NCBI GenBank assembly: GCA_902805805.1 | Contig: CADCUE010000030.1 | Coordinates: 1-17,302, forward strand | Origin: an uncultured Frankineae bacterium | GTDB taxonomy: Bacteria; Actinomycetota; Actinomycetes; Mycobacteriales; SCTD01 | Direction of reading: 5' to 3' | DNA: 17,302 nucleotides | In this document: one piece after another, positions 1 to 7,181 of the stretch | How the letters are laid out: every line of letters begins with the position of its first letter | How positions within the stretch are numbered: the stretch's first letter is position 1 | Made by a program: the position numbers and the translations under genes | Notes under the pieces: model-generated | What the model saw: only the letters and a program-made list of their open reading frames with translations | What the model was told of the DNA's origin: nothing | Database searches by the model: none

Positions 1-312
1 CACCCCGAACCAGATCGTGCCGACGACGAACAGCCGCCGGCGGCCGAAGCGGTCGCCGAGCGACCCGCCGAGCAGGATGAGCGCAGCCAGGCTCAGCAGG
101 TAGCCGTTGACCGTCCACTGGAGCCCGCCGAAGTCAGCGCCGAGGTCCCGGCCGAGCGCCGGGAGCGCGACGTTGACGACCGTCCCGTCGAGCAGCACGA
201 CGCCGCTGCCGAGGACCGCGGCGAACAGGACCCACCGGCCCTGGGCGCTGTCGAGCCGGAGGGGCTCCGATCCGCTGGCACCGGCGGCGTCGAGCTCGGA
301 GGAGGAGGCCAT
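1..312 (-). CDS. MFS drug-efflux transporter, DHA2 (EmrB/QacA) type, N-terminal part only
   Basis: This is an inner-membrane proton-coupled exporter of the major facilitator superfamily, probably for drugs or other toxic small molecules. Only the first 104 codons are inside the window; the family is usually about 450-550 residues with 14 membrane helices. After a polar N-terminal tail of about 25 residues comes helix 1 with the DHA2-type string LDGTVVNVALPALGRDLGAD (residues 41-60), then WTVNGYLL at about 66-73. The MFS motif A, GSLGDRFGRRR, is at 83-93 in the loop after helix 2. The ATG at 312 is preferred because the DHA2 start of helix 1 follows at the normal distance; I see no strong Shine-Dalgarno sequence. 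It is divergent from the secreted-protein gene at 544, and no regulator gene is in view. The family is secure, the substrate unknown. Confidence 0.9.
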   Translation of the reverse strand, partial: MASSSELDAAGASGSEPLRLDSAQGRWVLFAAVLGSGVVLLDGTVVNVALPALGRDLGADFGGLQWTVNGYLLSLAALILLGGSLGDRFGRRRLFVVGTIWFGV

Positions 313-543
313 GCCGGCATCGTCCTGCCTGCGTCGTCGGCCCGCACCCGGTTGCAGCCAGCGACCGCTCGGCCACGCAAGCCGTCTCGAAAAGGCCGTG
401 ACGTTAGGTGTTCTCGACGTAACGCGATCTTCAACTTTCTGAAAGACTCGTGCAACTTCCGCGTGTCTCGCGTCATGCCTGGGCACCCCGGTCGTACCCC
501 AAGTACGCGCCCACCGCGGGCGGGCCACACAGAGGAGAACACC
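313..543. promoter_or_regulatory. Divergent intergenic region between MFS transporter and secreted-protein gene
   Basis: These 231 bases contain no credible gene. The stretch around 399-450 is distinctly AT-richer than its surroundings, as promoters in GC-rich genomes often are. It holds two short inverted repeats: CGTTA/TAACG (402-406 and 420-424, 13 bases apart) and CTTTC-T-GAAAG (435-445). On the minus strand TAACGT (406-401) fits a TANNNT -10 box for the transporter gene, but no convincing -35 partner is seen. On the plus strand a good Shine-Dalgarno, GAGGAGA, lies just before the ATG at 544. Both promoters are probably here; exact positions and any operator are inference. Confidence 0.4.
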
Positions 544-849
544 ATGCAGATCCGTCGTACCGCCGCAGCCCTGACCAGCGCCGCCGCCATGTCCGTCGCC
601 CTGGTCGGCATCGCTGCACCGGCCAACGCCGCCACCAAGCAGGACGGACTGGTCAACGTCGTCGTCGGGGACATCACGATCGCGGAGGACGTGAACATCG
701 CCGCGGCCGTGGGCATTGCGGCGCAGGTCTGCGACGCCGTCGACGTGACTCAGGTCGCCATCCTGGCCAACCAGACGGACAACACCAGCCGCTCCAGCAC
801 GGTCTGCCGGCAGGAGGACGGCGACAAGGTCCGGTTCACCCAGAACTAG
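544..849 (+). CDS. Small secreted two-cysteine protein (chaplin/rodlin-like, function unknown)
   Basis: A 101-residue exported protein. It has a typical Sec signal peptide: MQIRRT, then a hydrophobic core (about residues 7-24), ending at APANA with predicted cleavage after Ala29. The mature chain is about 72 residues. It alternates hydrophobic and polar residues (VNVVVGDITI at 37-46), suggesting beta structure, and has exactly two cysteines (Cys63 and Cys88) that could form a disulfide outside the cell. It ends in TQN. The pattern recalls small secreted surface proteins of actinobacteria such as chaplins and rodlins, but I do not see a clean chaplin domain, so this is only a resemblance. The ATG at 544 has a strong Shine-Dalgarno GAGGAGA 5 bases upstream. 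The gene stands alone and ends at a strong terminator. Confidence 0.85.
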   Translation: MQIRRTAAALTSAAAMSVALVGIAAPANAATKQDGLVNVVVGDITIAEDVNIAAAVGIAAQVCDAVDVTQVAILANQTDNTSRSSTVCRQEDGDKVRFTQN

Positions 850-859
850 TCGTCCACCC

Positions 860-893
860 AGCGCGCCGGCCCTCCCTGAAGGGCCGGCGCGCT
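860..893. terminator. Two-way hairpin terminator between secreted-protein gene and cobN
   Basis: A perfect 14-bp stem, AGCGCGCCGGCCCT (860-873) paired with AGGGCCGGCGCGCT (880-893), around the 6-base loop CCCTGA. It sits 10 bases after the stop at 849 and 34 bases beyond the stop of the convergent cobN (928). There is no clear T-tract on either side, as is common in high-GC actinobacteria. The symmetry and convergent setting suggest it stops transcription from both directions. Confidence 0.75.
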
Positions 894-927
894 GCTGGCG
901 TCAGAGGCGCCCGACTCGGTCCGCCGC

Positions 928-3900
928 TCACTCCCCCTCCAGATCCCCCTCGAGCTCGAGGTAGGTCCGCTCCAGCCCCCTGAGCGTCTCGGCCGACGGC
1001 TCCTCCCACAGCCCGCGGTCGGCCGCCTCGAGCAGCCGCTCGCTGATGCCGCGCAGCGCCCACGGGTTGCTCTTCTGCATGAACGCGCGGTTGGTCTCGT
1101 CGAAGACGTACGCCGCCGCGAGCTTCTCGTACATCCAGTCGTCCACGACGCCGGCCGTGGCGTCGTAGCCGAACAGGTAGTCCACGGTCGCCGCGAGCTC
1201 GAACGCGCCCTTGTAGCCGTGCCGCTGCATGGCCGCGATCCACTTGGGGTTGACGACCCGGGCGCGGAACACCCGGTGGGTCTCCTCCTGCAGCGTCCGC
1301 GTCCTCACCGTGTCGGGCACCGCGCTGTCGCCGACGTACGCCTCGGGCGACTCCCCGGTCAACGCGCGGACCGCGGCGACCATCCCGCCGTGGTACTGGA
1401 AGTAGTCGTCGCTGTCGACGATGTCGTGCTCGCGGGTGTCCTGGTTCTTCGCCGCGACCTTCATCCGCGTGTAGACGCGCTCCATGTCCCGGCGGGCGGG
1501 GGCGCCGTCGAGCCCGGCGCCGTACGCGTAGCCGCCCCAGACCGCCCACACCTCGGCGAGGTCGGCGTCGGTCTTCCAGTCGCGGCTGTCGATGAGCGGC
1601 AGCAGACCGGCGCCGTACGCCCCGGGCTTGCTGCCGAACACCCGGGCGGTGGCGCGGCGGTGGTCCGTCCCCGCCGCCACGTCTGCGGAGACGTGCGCGT
1701 GGACGAAGTTGTCGGGCTCGTCCAGCGCGGCGACCATCCGCACCGCCTCGTCGAGCATCGCCACGACGTGCGGGAAGGCGTCGCGGAAGAAGCCGCTGAT
1801 CCGCAGGGTCACGTCGATGCGCGGCCGGCCGAGCTCGGCGGCCGGGACGACCTCGAGCCCGGTGACCCGGCGCGACGCCCGGTCCCACACGGGCCGCACC
1901 CCGAGCAGCCACAGCGCCTCGGCGATGTCGTCACCGGCGGTGCGCATCGCGCTGGTCCCCCACACCACCAGGCCGACGGACGCCGGGTGCTCGCCGTGGT
2001 CGGCGAGGTAGCGCGCCAGCAGCGACTCGGCGAGCGCCACCCCGACCGCCCACGCGTTCTGCGACGGGATGGCCTTGGGGTCGACGGAGTAGAAGTTCCG
2101 CCCGGTCGGCAGCACGCCCACGAGCCCCCGCGTCGGCGACCCCGACGGGCCGGCCGGGACGAAGCCGCCGGACAGGCCGTGCAGCAGGTGGTCGAGCTCG
2201 TCGGTCGTCCGGGCCAGTCGCGGCACGACCTCCTCGCAGGCGAAGCGCAGCACCGCCCGCACCGAGGCGTCCTCGTGCAGGCCGTCGACGGCGCCGGCGT
2301 CCCACCCGGCCTCGTCCAGCCGCGCGACCAGCTCCCGGGCCTCCTGCTCGACCCGGTCGGTGTCGGCGCGGTCGGCGTCCTCGGCGAGGCCGAGCGCACG
2401 CCGCAGGCCGGGCAGGGTGCCGGCCTCGCCGCCCCAGGTCTGCTGCGCGCGCAGGACGCTCAGCACGAGGTCGACGCGCGGCATGGCCACCGGCGCCTGG
2501 CCCAGCACGTGCAGGCCGTCGCGGATCAGGACGTCCTTGACCTCGCAGAGGTAGCCGTCGACGTGCAGCAGGAAGTCGTCGAACTCCTCCTCGCTCGGCG
2601 ACTCGGCGACGTGCAGGTCGTGGTGCAGCTGCGCCTGCTCGACCAGGTCCCAGATCTGTCCGCGGATCGTCGGCAGCTTCGCCGGGTCCATCGCCTGCAC
2701 CTGGGCGTACTCGTCGAGCAGCTGCTCGAGCTGGGCCATCTCGTCGTAGGACTCCGCGCGCGCCATCGGCGGCACGAGGTGGTCCACGACGGTGGCGTGC
2801 GCCCGGCGCTTGGCCTGGGTGCCCTCGCCCGGGTCGTTGACGATGAACGGGTAGAACAGCGGCAGGTCGCCCAGCACCGCGTCCGGCGCGCAGCCCGCCG
2901 ACAGGCCGAGGCCCTTGCCGGGCAGCCACTCGAGCGTCCCGTGCTTGCCGAGGTGCACGACGGCGTGCGCGCCGAAGCCGCCCTGCTCGACCGGCGAGGC
3001 GAGCCAGCGGTAGGCCGCCAGGTAGTGGTGCGACGGCGGCAGGTCGGGGTCGTGGTAGATCGCGATCGGGTTCTCGCCGAAGCCGCGCGGCGGCTGGATC
3101 GCCAGCACGACGTTGCCGTACTGCAGCGCGGCCAGGACGATGTCGCCCCCGTCGACGTAGAGCGACCCGGGCGGCGCGCCCCAGTGCTCGAGCATGGGCT
3201 CCTGCAGCTCGACCGGCAGCGTCGCGAACCAGGCGGTGTAGTCCGCGAGCGGCACCCGGGCGACAGCCGCCTGCAGCTGGTCCTCGGTCAGCCACTCGAC
3301 GTCGTGGCCTCCCGCCGCGATCAGGGTGTGCACGAGCTCGTCGCCGTCCTCCGGGAAGGACCCGACCTCGTAGCCGGCCTGCCGCATCGCCCGGAGCAGG
3401 AGCACGGCGGACGCCGGCGTGTCGAGGCCGACGGCGTTGCCGACCCGCGAGTGCTTGGTCGGGTACGACGACAGGACGAGCGCCACCCGCTTGTCGGCGT
3501 TCGGGACGTGCCGCAGCCGGGCGTGCGCGACGGCGATCCCCGCGACGCGCGCGGCCCGCTCCGGGTCGGCGACGTAGACCGGCACCCCGTCCTCGCCGCT
3601 CTCCTTGAACGAGAACGGCACGGTGATCAGCCGCCCGTCGAACTCCGGGACAGCGACCTGCATGGCGGCGTCGATGGGCGCGGCCCCGGCCGAGGACGCC
3701 GCCCAGTCGGCGCGGCTGCTGGTCAGGCACAGCGCCTGCAGCACCGGCACGTCGAGCCGCGCGAGCGCGGTGGCGTCCCAGCCCTCCGCGTCGCCGGCGT
3801 TGGCGCCGCCGCTCGCCAGCACGGTGACCAGCAGGGCGTCGACGTCGGCCAGCAGCTCGTCGACGACCGGGAGGAGGCCGTCGCCGTCCGGGCGCAGCGA

Positions 3901-4479
3901 CCCGACGAAGACCGGCCGGGCGTTGGCCCCGGCCGCCTCCAGCGCGTCGCACAGCACCTCGACGAACGCCGTGTTGCCGGACAGCTCGTGCGCCCGGTAG
4001 AAGGCGACCCCGACGGTCGGCCGCTGAGCGTCCACCGGGCGGGCGCCGTGCAGTCCGTACGCCGGCAGCGTCGCCGGCGGGGCGAAGCCGACGCCGGTGA
4101 GCAGCACGGTGTCGGACAGGAAGGCGACCAGCTGGGCGAGGTTGTCGGGACCGCCTTCCCGCAGGTACGCCGCCGCGTCCGCGACGACCCCGGCCGGCAC
4201 GGTCGAGGCGTCCGCGAGCTCGGCGTCGAGCGCGCCCTCGCCCCCGACCGCGACCAGCGGGATGCGCCGGGCCGCGCAGGCCTCGCGCAGGCCGTCGAAG
4301 CCCTCCCACGCGCGGCGCCCGCCCAGCAGCCGCACGACGGCGATCCGCACCCCGTCGAGCAGGGCCGAGGGGTCCGCCACCCGGGCCGGATTGGCCAGGC
4401 GCAGGTCCAGCGCCGGAGCGGGCACCGCGCGGGCGGCGAGCAGGTCGGTGTCGGCGGTCGAGAGCAGCAGCAGCGTCAC
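928..4479 (-). CDS. cobN: Cobaltochelatase subunit CobN
   Basis: CobN is the large subunit of the ATP-dependent aerobic cobaltochelatase, which inserts cobalt into hydrogenobyrinic acid a,c-diamide in the cytoplasm during late cobalamin synthesis. It works with two AAA+/MIDAS-type subunits that are not in this window. The 1183 residues are normal for an actinobacterial CobN and fill one CobN/Mg-chelatase-H domain. Recognisable strings are YRAHELSGNT (161-170), SSYPTKHSRVGNAVGLDTP (337-355), HDPDLPPSHHYLAAYRWL (476-493) and the hallmark HLGKHGTLEWLPGKGLGLS (509-527). The frame opens with GTG at 4479, giving MTLLLLSTAD; no strong Shine-Dalgarno precedes it and no in-frame ATG lies near. It is the last gene of a probable cobT-hydrolase-cobN operon, 78 bases after the hydrolase stop. 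The protein looks complete and intact. Confidence 0.97.
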   Translation of the reverse strand: MTLLLLSTADTDLLAARAVPAPALDLRLANPARVADPSALLDGVRIAVVRLLGGRRAWEGFDGLREACAARRIPLVAVGGEGALDAELADASTVPAGVVADAAAYLREGGPDNLAQLVAFLSDTVLLTGVGFAPPATLPAYGLHGARPVDAQRPTVGVAFYRAHELSGNTAFVEVLCDALEAAGANARPVFVGSLRPDGDGLLPVVDELLADVDALLVTVLASGGANAGDAEGWDATALARLDVPVLQALCLTSSRADWAASSAGAAPIDAAMQVAVPEFDGRLITVPFSFKESGEDGVPVYVADPERAARVAGIAVAHARLRHVPNADKRVALVLSSYPTKHSRVGNAVGLDTPASAVLLLRAMRQAGYEVGSFPEDGDELVHTLIAAGGHDVEWLTEDQLQAAVARVPLADYTAWFATLPVELQEPMLEHWGAPPGSLYVDGGDIVLAALQYGNVVLAIQPPRGFGENPIAIYHDPDLPPSHHYLAAYRWLASPVEQGGFGAHAVVHLGKHGTLEWLPGKGLGLSAGCAPDAVLGDLPLFYPFIVNDPGEGTQAKRRAHATVVDHLVPPMARAESYDEMAQLEQLLDEYAQVQAMDPAKLPTIRGQIWDLVEQAQLHHDLHVAESPSEEEFDDFLLHVDGYLCEVKDVLIRDGLHVLGQAPVAMPRVDLVLSVLRAQQTWGGEAGTLPGLRRALGLAEDADRADTDRVEQEARELVARLDEAGWDAGAVDGLHEDASVRAVLRFACEEVVPRLARTTDELDHLLHGLSGGFVPAGPSGSPTRGLVGVLPTGRNFYSVDPKAIPSQNAWAVGVALAESLLARYLADHGEHPASVGLVVWGTSAMRTAGDDIAEALWLLGVRPVWDRASRRVTGLEVVPAAELGRPRIDVTLRISGFFRDAFPHVVAMLDEAVRMVAALDEPDNFVHAHVSADVAAGTDHRRATARVFGSKPGAYGAGLLPLIDSRDWKTDADLAEVWAVWGGYAYGAGLDGAPARRDMERVYTRMKVAAKNQDTREHDIVDSDDYFQYHGGMVAAVRALTGESPEAYVGDSAVPDTVRTRTLQEETHRVFRARVVNPKWIAAMQRHGYKGAFELAATVDYLFGYDATAGVVDDWMYEKLAAAYVFDETNRAFMQKSNPWALRGISERLLEAADRGLWEEPSAETLRGLERTYLELEGDLEGE

Positions 4480-4517
4480 CGGGACAGTCTCGCGGACCGG
4501 CGTCGCGGCCGTCCTCC

Positions 4518-4550
4518 CACCGCCCCGTCGCAGCCGAGGACCGGGCGGTG
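4518..4550 (-). other. Stem-loop in the hydrolase-cobN gap
   Basis: CACCGCCC (4518-4525) is perfectly complementary to GGGCGGTG (4543-4550) across a 17-base loop. It lies in the 78-base gap between the hydrolase stop and the cobN start. It could be a weak terminator or attenuator that lowers cobN expression relative to cobT, or an RNA-processing or stability element. The loop is long and there is no T-tract, so a chance pairing in GC-rich DNA is possible. I see no cobalamin riboswitch box here. Confidence 0.25.
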
Positions 4551-4557
4551 CGGGTGG

Positions 4558-5502
4558 TCAGCGGCGGTGCCGCCAGCCGCTGGACCAGCTGCGGGCCACG
4601 CCGACCTGGAGCCCGAACGCCCGCGTCCACGCCTCGGCCGCCGACTCGAGGGGTGACAGCGGTCGGCCGGGGCGCACCGGTCCCAGCTCGTCCATCCACG
4701 CCAGGACGAGGTCACGGACCTCCTCCGGCCGCTCCAGCAGGGGCACGTGCCCCGCGCCCGGCACCACGGCCAGGCGGGCGCGGGGGATGCGCTCGGCCAG
4801 CAGCTCGGCGTTGGCCGGCGACACCATCCGGTCGAGCTCGCCGTGCAGCACCAGGGTCGGCGCCTGCAGGCGCGGCAGGCGCGGCACGGTGTCGTGGACG
4901 CTGCTGGCCGCCAGGTGCAGCAGAGCGCCCCGCAGACCGGCCCTGTCCGCACCCAGCCGCTGCAGGTGGGCTCGGACCTCCTGCTCGTGCTCCGCGGCGT
5001 ACTGCGGCGAGAACAGGTGGCTGATCAGCGCCCGTGCCCGGCGCTCGCGCGACACCGGCAGCCGTTGCAGGGCGAAGACCCCGAGCGTCTCGGCGGAGGG
5101 CCCCGTGGAGCGGGGCCCCCCAGGGCTCGTGCCCTGCAGGACGAGGCTCAGGACGCGGTCGGGGAAGCGCAGCGCCAGCTCCTGCGCGATCATGCCGCCC
5201 ATGGAGACGCCGTGCACGTGCGCGGCGCGGACCCCCAGCGCGTCGAGCACCCGGACGGCGTCGGCCGCCAGCTCGGGCATGGACGTCGGCACGATCGGCG
5301 TGGAGGAGCGCCCGGCAGCGCGGTTGTCGTAGGTGATGCAGTCGAACCGGTCGCGGAACAGCGGCAGCACCGGTCCGAACAAGTGGGAGCCGATCGCGAA
5401 GCCGGTGATGCCCAGCATCGCCTCGCCGGCGCCGGTGCGTTCCACGTGCAGCACCGCACCGGGCACCTGCACCGCGTACTGGCGCGGAGGTGACGGGTCC
5501 AC
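4558..5502 (-). CDS. Alpha/beta hydrolase between cobT and cobN
   Basis: A cytoplasmic alpha/beta-hydrolase-fold protein of 314 residues, substrate unknown. The catalytic triad is readable: nucleophile Ser100 in GVSMGG (98-103), acid Asp224 in GELDRMV (221-227) and base His252 in GAGHVPLLE (249-257). The oxyanion region is GITGFAIGSHLF (31-42), and YDNRAAGRS (58-66) matches the usual YDxRGxGxS turn. A cap region lies at about 130-200. The C-terminal 35 residues or so after the last helix are Arg/Ser/Trp-rich and not typical of the core fold. GTG at 5502 is chosen because GGGGGA lies 6 bases upstream. It is 31 bases downstream of cobT and 78 bases upstream of cobN on the same strand, so co-transcription is likely. 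A cobalamin-related role is inference from position only; it may be a generic esterase. Confidence 0.92.
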   Translation of the reverse strand: MDPSPPRQYAVQVPGAVLHVERTGAGEAMLGITGFAIGSHLFGPVLPLFRDRFDCITYDNRAAGRSSTPIVPTSMPELAADAVRVLDALGVRAAHVHGVSMGGMIAQELALRFPDRVLSLVLQGTSPGGPRSTGPSAETLGVFALQRLPVSRERRARALISHLFSPQYAAEHEQEVRAHLQRLGADRAGLRGALLHLAASSVHDTVPRLPRLQAPTLVLHGELDRMVSPANAELLAERIPRARLAVVPGAGHVPLLERPEEVRDLVLAWMDELGPVRPGRPLSPLESAAEAWTRAFGLQVGVARSWSSGWRHRR

Positions 5503-5533
5503 GTCTCGTCCCCCGGCCGTCAGGGTCGGCCGG

Positions 5534-6634
5534 TCACTTGTCGGACACCCCGGCGCTGTCGAAGGTCGCGACCTCGCGCAGGACGCGCGCCGCGCACTGC
5601 ACGAGCGGCAGGGCGAGGACCGCGCCCGACCCCTCGCCCAGGCGCAGGTCGAGCTCGACCAGCGGGCGCAGACCGAGGGCGGCGAGGGCGTGCGCGTGCC
5701 CCGGCTCTGCCGAGCGGTGCCCGGCCAGGCACGCGACGAGGGCGTCGGGGTGCAGACCGGCGGCGACCAGGGCCGCTGCGCCGGCGATCACGCCGTCGAG
5801 GACGACCGGCACGCGCAGCGCCGCGGCGCCCAGGACCAGTCCGACGAGCCCGGCGTGCTCGAGACCGCCGACGGCAGCGAGCACCCCGAGAGGGTCCGTG
5901 CGGTCCGGGCCGTGCAGCGCGAGGGCCCGGCGCACGACCTCGGTCTTGTGCTCGAGGGTCGCGTCGTCGATCCCGGTCCCCCGCCCGGTCACCTGCTCGG
6001 CCGGCAGGTCCAGCATGGCGGCGATGAGCGCCGCCGAGGCGGTCGTGTTGGCGATGCCCATGTCTCCGGTGAGCAGGCAGCGCGCGCCCTCGGCGACGAG
6101 CCGCTCGGCGACGCGGATGCCGACCTCGACCGCCGTGACCGCCTGCTCGCGCGTCATCGCCGGTGCGGTGCTGAGGTCCGCCGTCCCGCGGGCGACCTTG
6201 CGCGAGAGCAGGCCGTCGAGCCCCGACACGTCGGCGGCGACGCCGATGTCGACGACGACGACGCGAGCGCCGTTCTGCGCGGCGAGGGCGTTGACGACCG
6301 CCCCTCCGGCGCACAGGTTGGCGGCCATCTGCGCCGTGACCTCCTGCGGCCACGGGCTGACGCCCTGCGCGTGCACGCCGTGGTCGGCGGCGAAGACCGC
6401 CACCGCGGCCGGCTCGGGCAGGGGCGGCGGGTCGACGGCCGCGAGACCGGCGAGCTGGACGGACACCGCCTCCAGCTCGCCCAGGGAGCCGCGCGGCTTG
6501 GTCAGGCGGTCCTGGTGCTGGCGCGCGGACGCGACGGCGTCCGCGTCGAGGGGTCGCAGCCGGTCCAGCGTGCGGGCGAGCAGCCGGCCGGTCCCGTCGT
6601 CGACGTCGTGCGGGGCGCTGAGGTCGTCGGTCAC
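5534..6634 (-). CDS. cobT: Nicotinate-nucleotide--dimethylbenzimidazole phosphoribosyltransferase
   Basis: CobT transfers the phosphoribosyl group of nicotinate mononucleotide to 5,6-dimethylbenzimidazole, giving alpha-ribazole phosphate for the lower loop of cobalamin. The 366 residues match the family length of about 350. Family motifs in order: RLTKPRGSLG (43-52), FAADHGVHAQGVSPWP (81-96), LLTGDMGIANTT (187-198), GRGTGIDD (217-224), VLDGVI (278-283), AGHRSAEPGH (304-313) and RLGEGSGA (331-338). By analogy with the Salmonella enzyme, Glu334 is the likely catalytic base. The reading frame is open much further upstream, to about 7270, but that part overlaps the opposite-strand DUF1810 gene; the family N-terminus fits GTG at 6634. 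This is the first gene of the probable cobT-hydrolase-cobN operon. It shares its name with, but is not, the cobaltochelatase CobT subunit. Confidence 0.96.
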   Translation of the reverse strand: MTDDLSAPHDVDDGTGRLLARTLDRLRPLDADAVASARQHQDRLTKPRGSLGELEAVSVQLAGLAAVDPPPLPEPAAVAVFAADHGVHAQGVSPWPQEVTAQMAANLCAGGAVVNALAAQNGARVVVVDIGVAADVSGLDGLLSRKVARGTADLSTAPAMTREQAVTAVEVGIRVAERLVAEGARCLLTGDMGIANTTASAALIAAMLDLPAEQVTGRGTGIDDATLEHKTEVVRRALALHGPDRTDPLGVLAAVGGLEHAGLVGLVLGAAALRVPVVLDGVIAGAAALVAAGLHPDALVACLAGHRSAEPGHAHALAALGLRPLVELDLRLGEGSGAVLALPLVQCAARVLREVATFDSAGVSDK

Positions 6635-6640
6635 GGACCG

Positions 6641-6646
6641 ACAGTA
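6641..6646 (-). promoter_or_regulatory. Candidate -10 box for leaderless cobT mRNA
   Basis: On the minus strand TACTGT (6646 down to 6641) fits the actinobacterial TANNNT -10 consensus. It occupies positions -12 to -7 relative to the G of the cobT GTG start at 6634, so a transcript would begin at the start codon itself. No Shine-Dalgarno is visible in the 6 intervening bases and no clear -35 box is seen. Leaderless transcripts of this layout are common in actinobacteria; use here is inferred. Confidence 0.45.
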
Positions 6647-6691
6647 GGGCCGCCCCGTGTGGCAGCCCCTGTCCCGGGGGACCGCAGCCCC

Positions 6692-7117
6692 GTGGACGAC
6701 GACTTCGCGCTGCAGCGCTTCGTGGACGCGCAGGACCCGCCGGACTCCTACACCGCCGCCCTGCGCGAGCTGCGGCAGGGGCGCAAGACGAGCCACTGGA
6801 TGTGGTTCGTGTTCCCCCAGGTCGAGGGGCTGGGCCGCAGCGAGCTGGCTCAGCGCTACGCGGTCTCCGGGCTGGCCGAGGCCCGCGCCTACCTCGCGCA
6901 CCCGGTCCTCGGTCCGCGGCTGCGGGAGTGCGCCCGCGCACTGACCGAGCTGCCCGGGTCCGACCCGGAAGCGGTCCTGGGACCGGTCGACGCCGCCAAG
7001 CTGCGCTCGTCGATGACCCTGTTCGAGGCGGCCGCGCCGGAGGAGCCGGTGTTCGCGGCCGTGCTCGAGCAGTACTTCGCCGGCCGCCGGGACGAGCAGA
7101 CGACCCGCCGGCTCTGA
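6692..7117 (+). CDS. DUF1810 family protein
   Basis: A 141-residue cytoplasmic protein of the DUF1810 family (sometimes called calpastatin in databases, which is misleading). The biochemical role is unknown to me. Family signatures: FALQRFVDAQ (5-14), GRKTSHWMWFVFPQ (30-43), the run with QRYAVSGLAEARAYL (54-68) and HPVLGPRLREC (70-80), and KLRSSMTLFEAA (103-114). The protein covers the whole family length. GTG at 6692 is chosen because family members begin with a short acidic lead into the F-x-L-x-R-F motif; GGGGGA lies 10 bases upstream. A second in-frame GTG at 6659 would add 11 residues. It is divergent from cobT with only 57 bases between the starts, and is followed by a hairpin and then the DUF5685 gene. 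Confidence 0.9.
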   Translation: MDDDFALQRFVDAQDPPDSYTAALRELRQGRKTSHWMWFVFPQVEGLGRSELAQRYAVSGLAEARAYLAHPVLGPRLRECARALTELPGSDPEAVLGPVDAAKLRSSMTLFEAAAPEEPVFAAVLEQYFAGRRDEQTTRRL

Positions 7118-7124
7118 CCGCACG

Positions 7125-7141
7125 GCACCGCTGCGCGGTGC
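7125..7141 (+). terminator. Hairpin after DUF1810 gene
   Basis: GCACCGC (7125-7131), loop TGC, GCGGTGC (7135-7141): a perfect 7-bp stem starting 7 bases after the DUF1810 stop. There is no T-tract. It probably terminates or attenuates transcription before the DUF5685 gene at 7182, but with only 64 bases between the two genes some read-through is likely. Confidence 0.45.
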
Positions 7142-7181
7142 TGCGCGCGTGCCGGGTCGTCGACGGGGTACGGCGCGGCGC

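Noticed and set aside
4480..4557. Cobalamin riboswitch before cobN
   Set aside because: The gap is only 78 bases and no B12-box-like sequence is seen; only an 8-bp stem with a long loop is present.
1219..4656. 1145-residue open frame on the plus strand across cobN
   Set aside because: It is exactly antisense to a well-recognised cobN, the protein is Arg/His/Val-rich low-complexity with no motif, and long antisense frames are normal in DNA with such extreme third-position GC.
7169..7174. TACGGC as a leaderless -10 box for DUF5685
   Set aside because: It sits at -13 to -8 rather than -12 to -7 and lacks the final T, so it is weaker than the two boxes reported.
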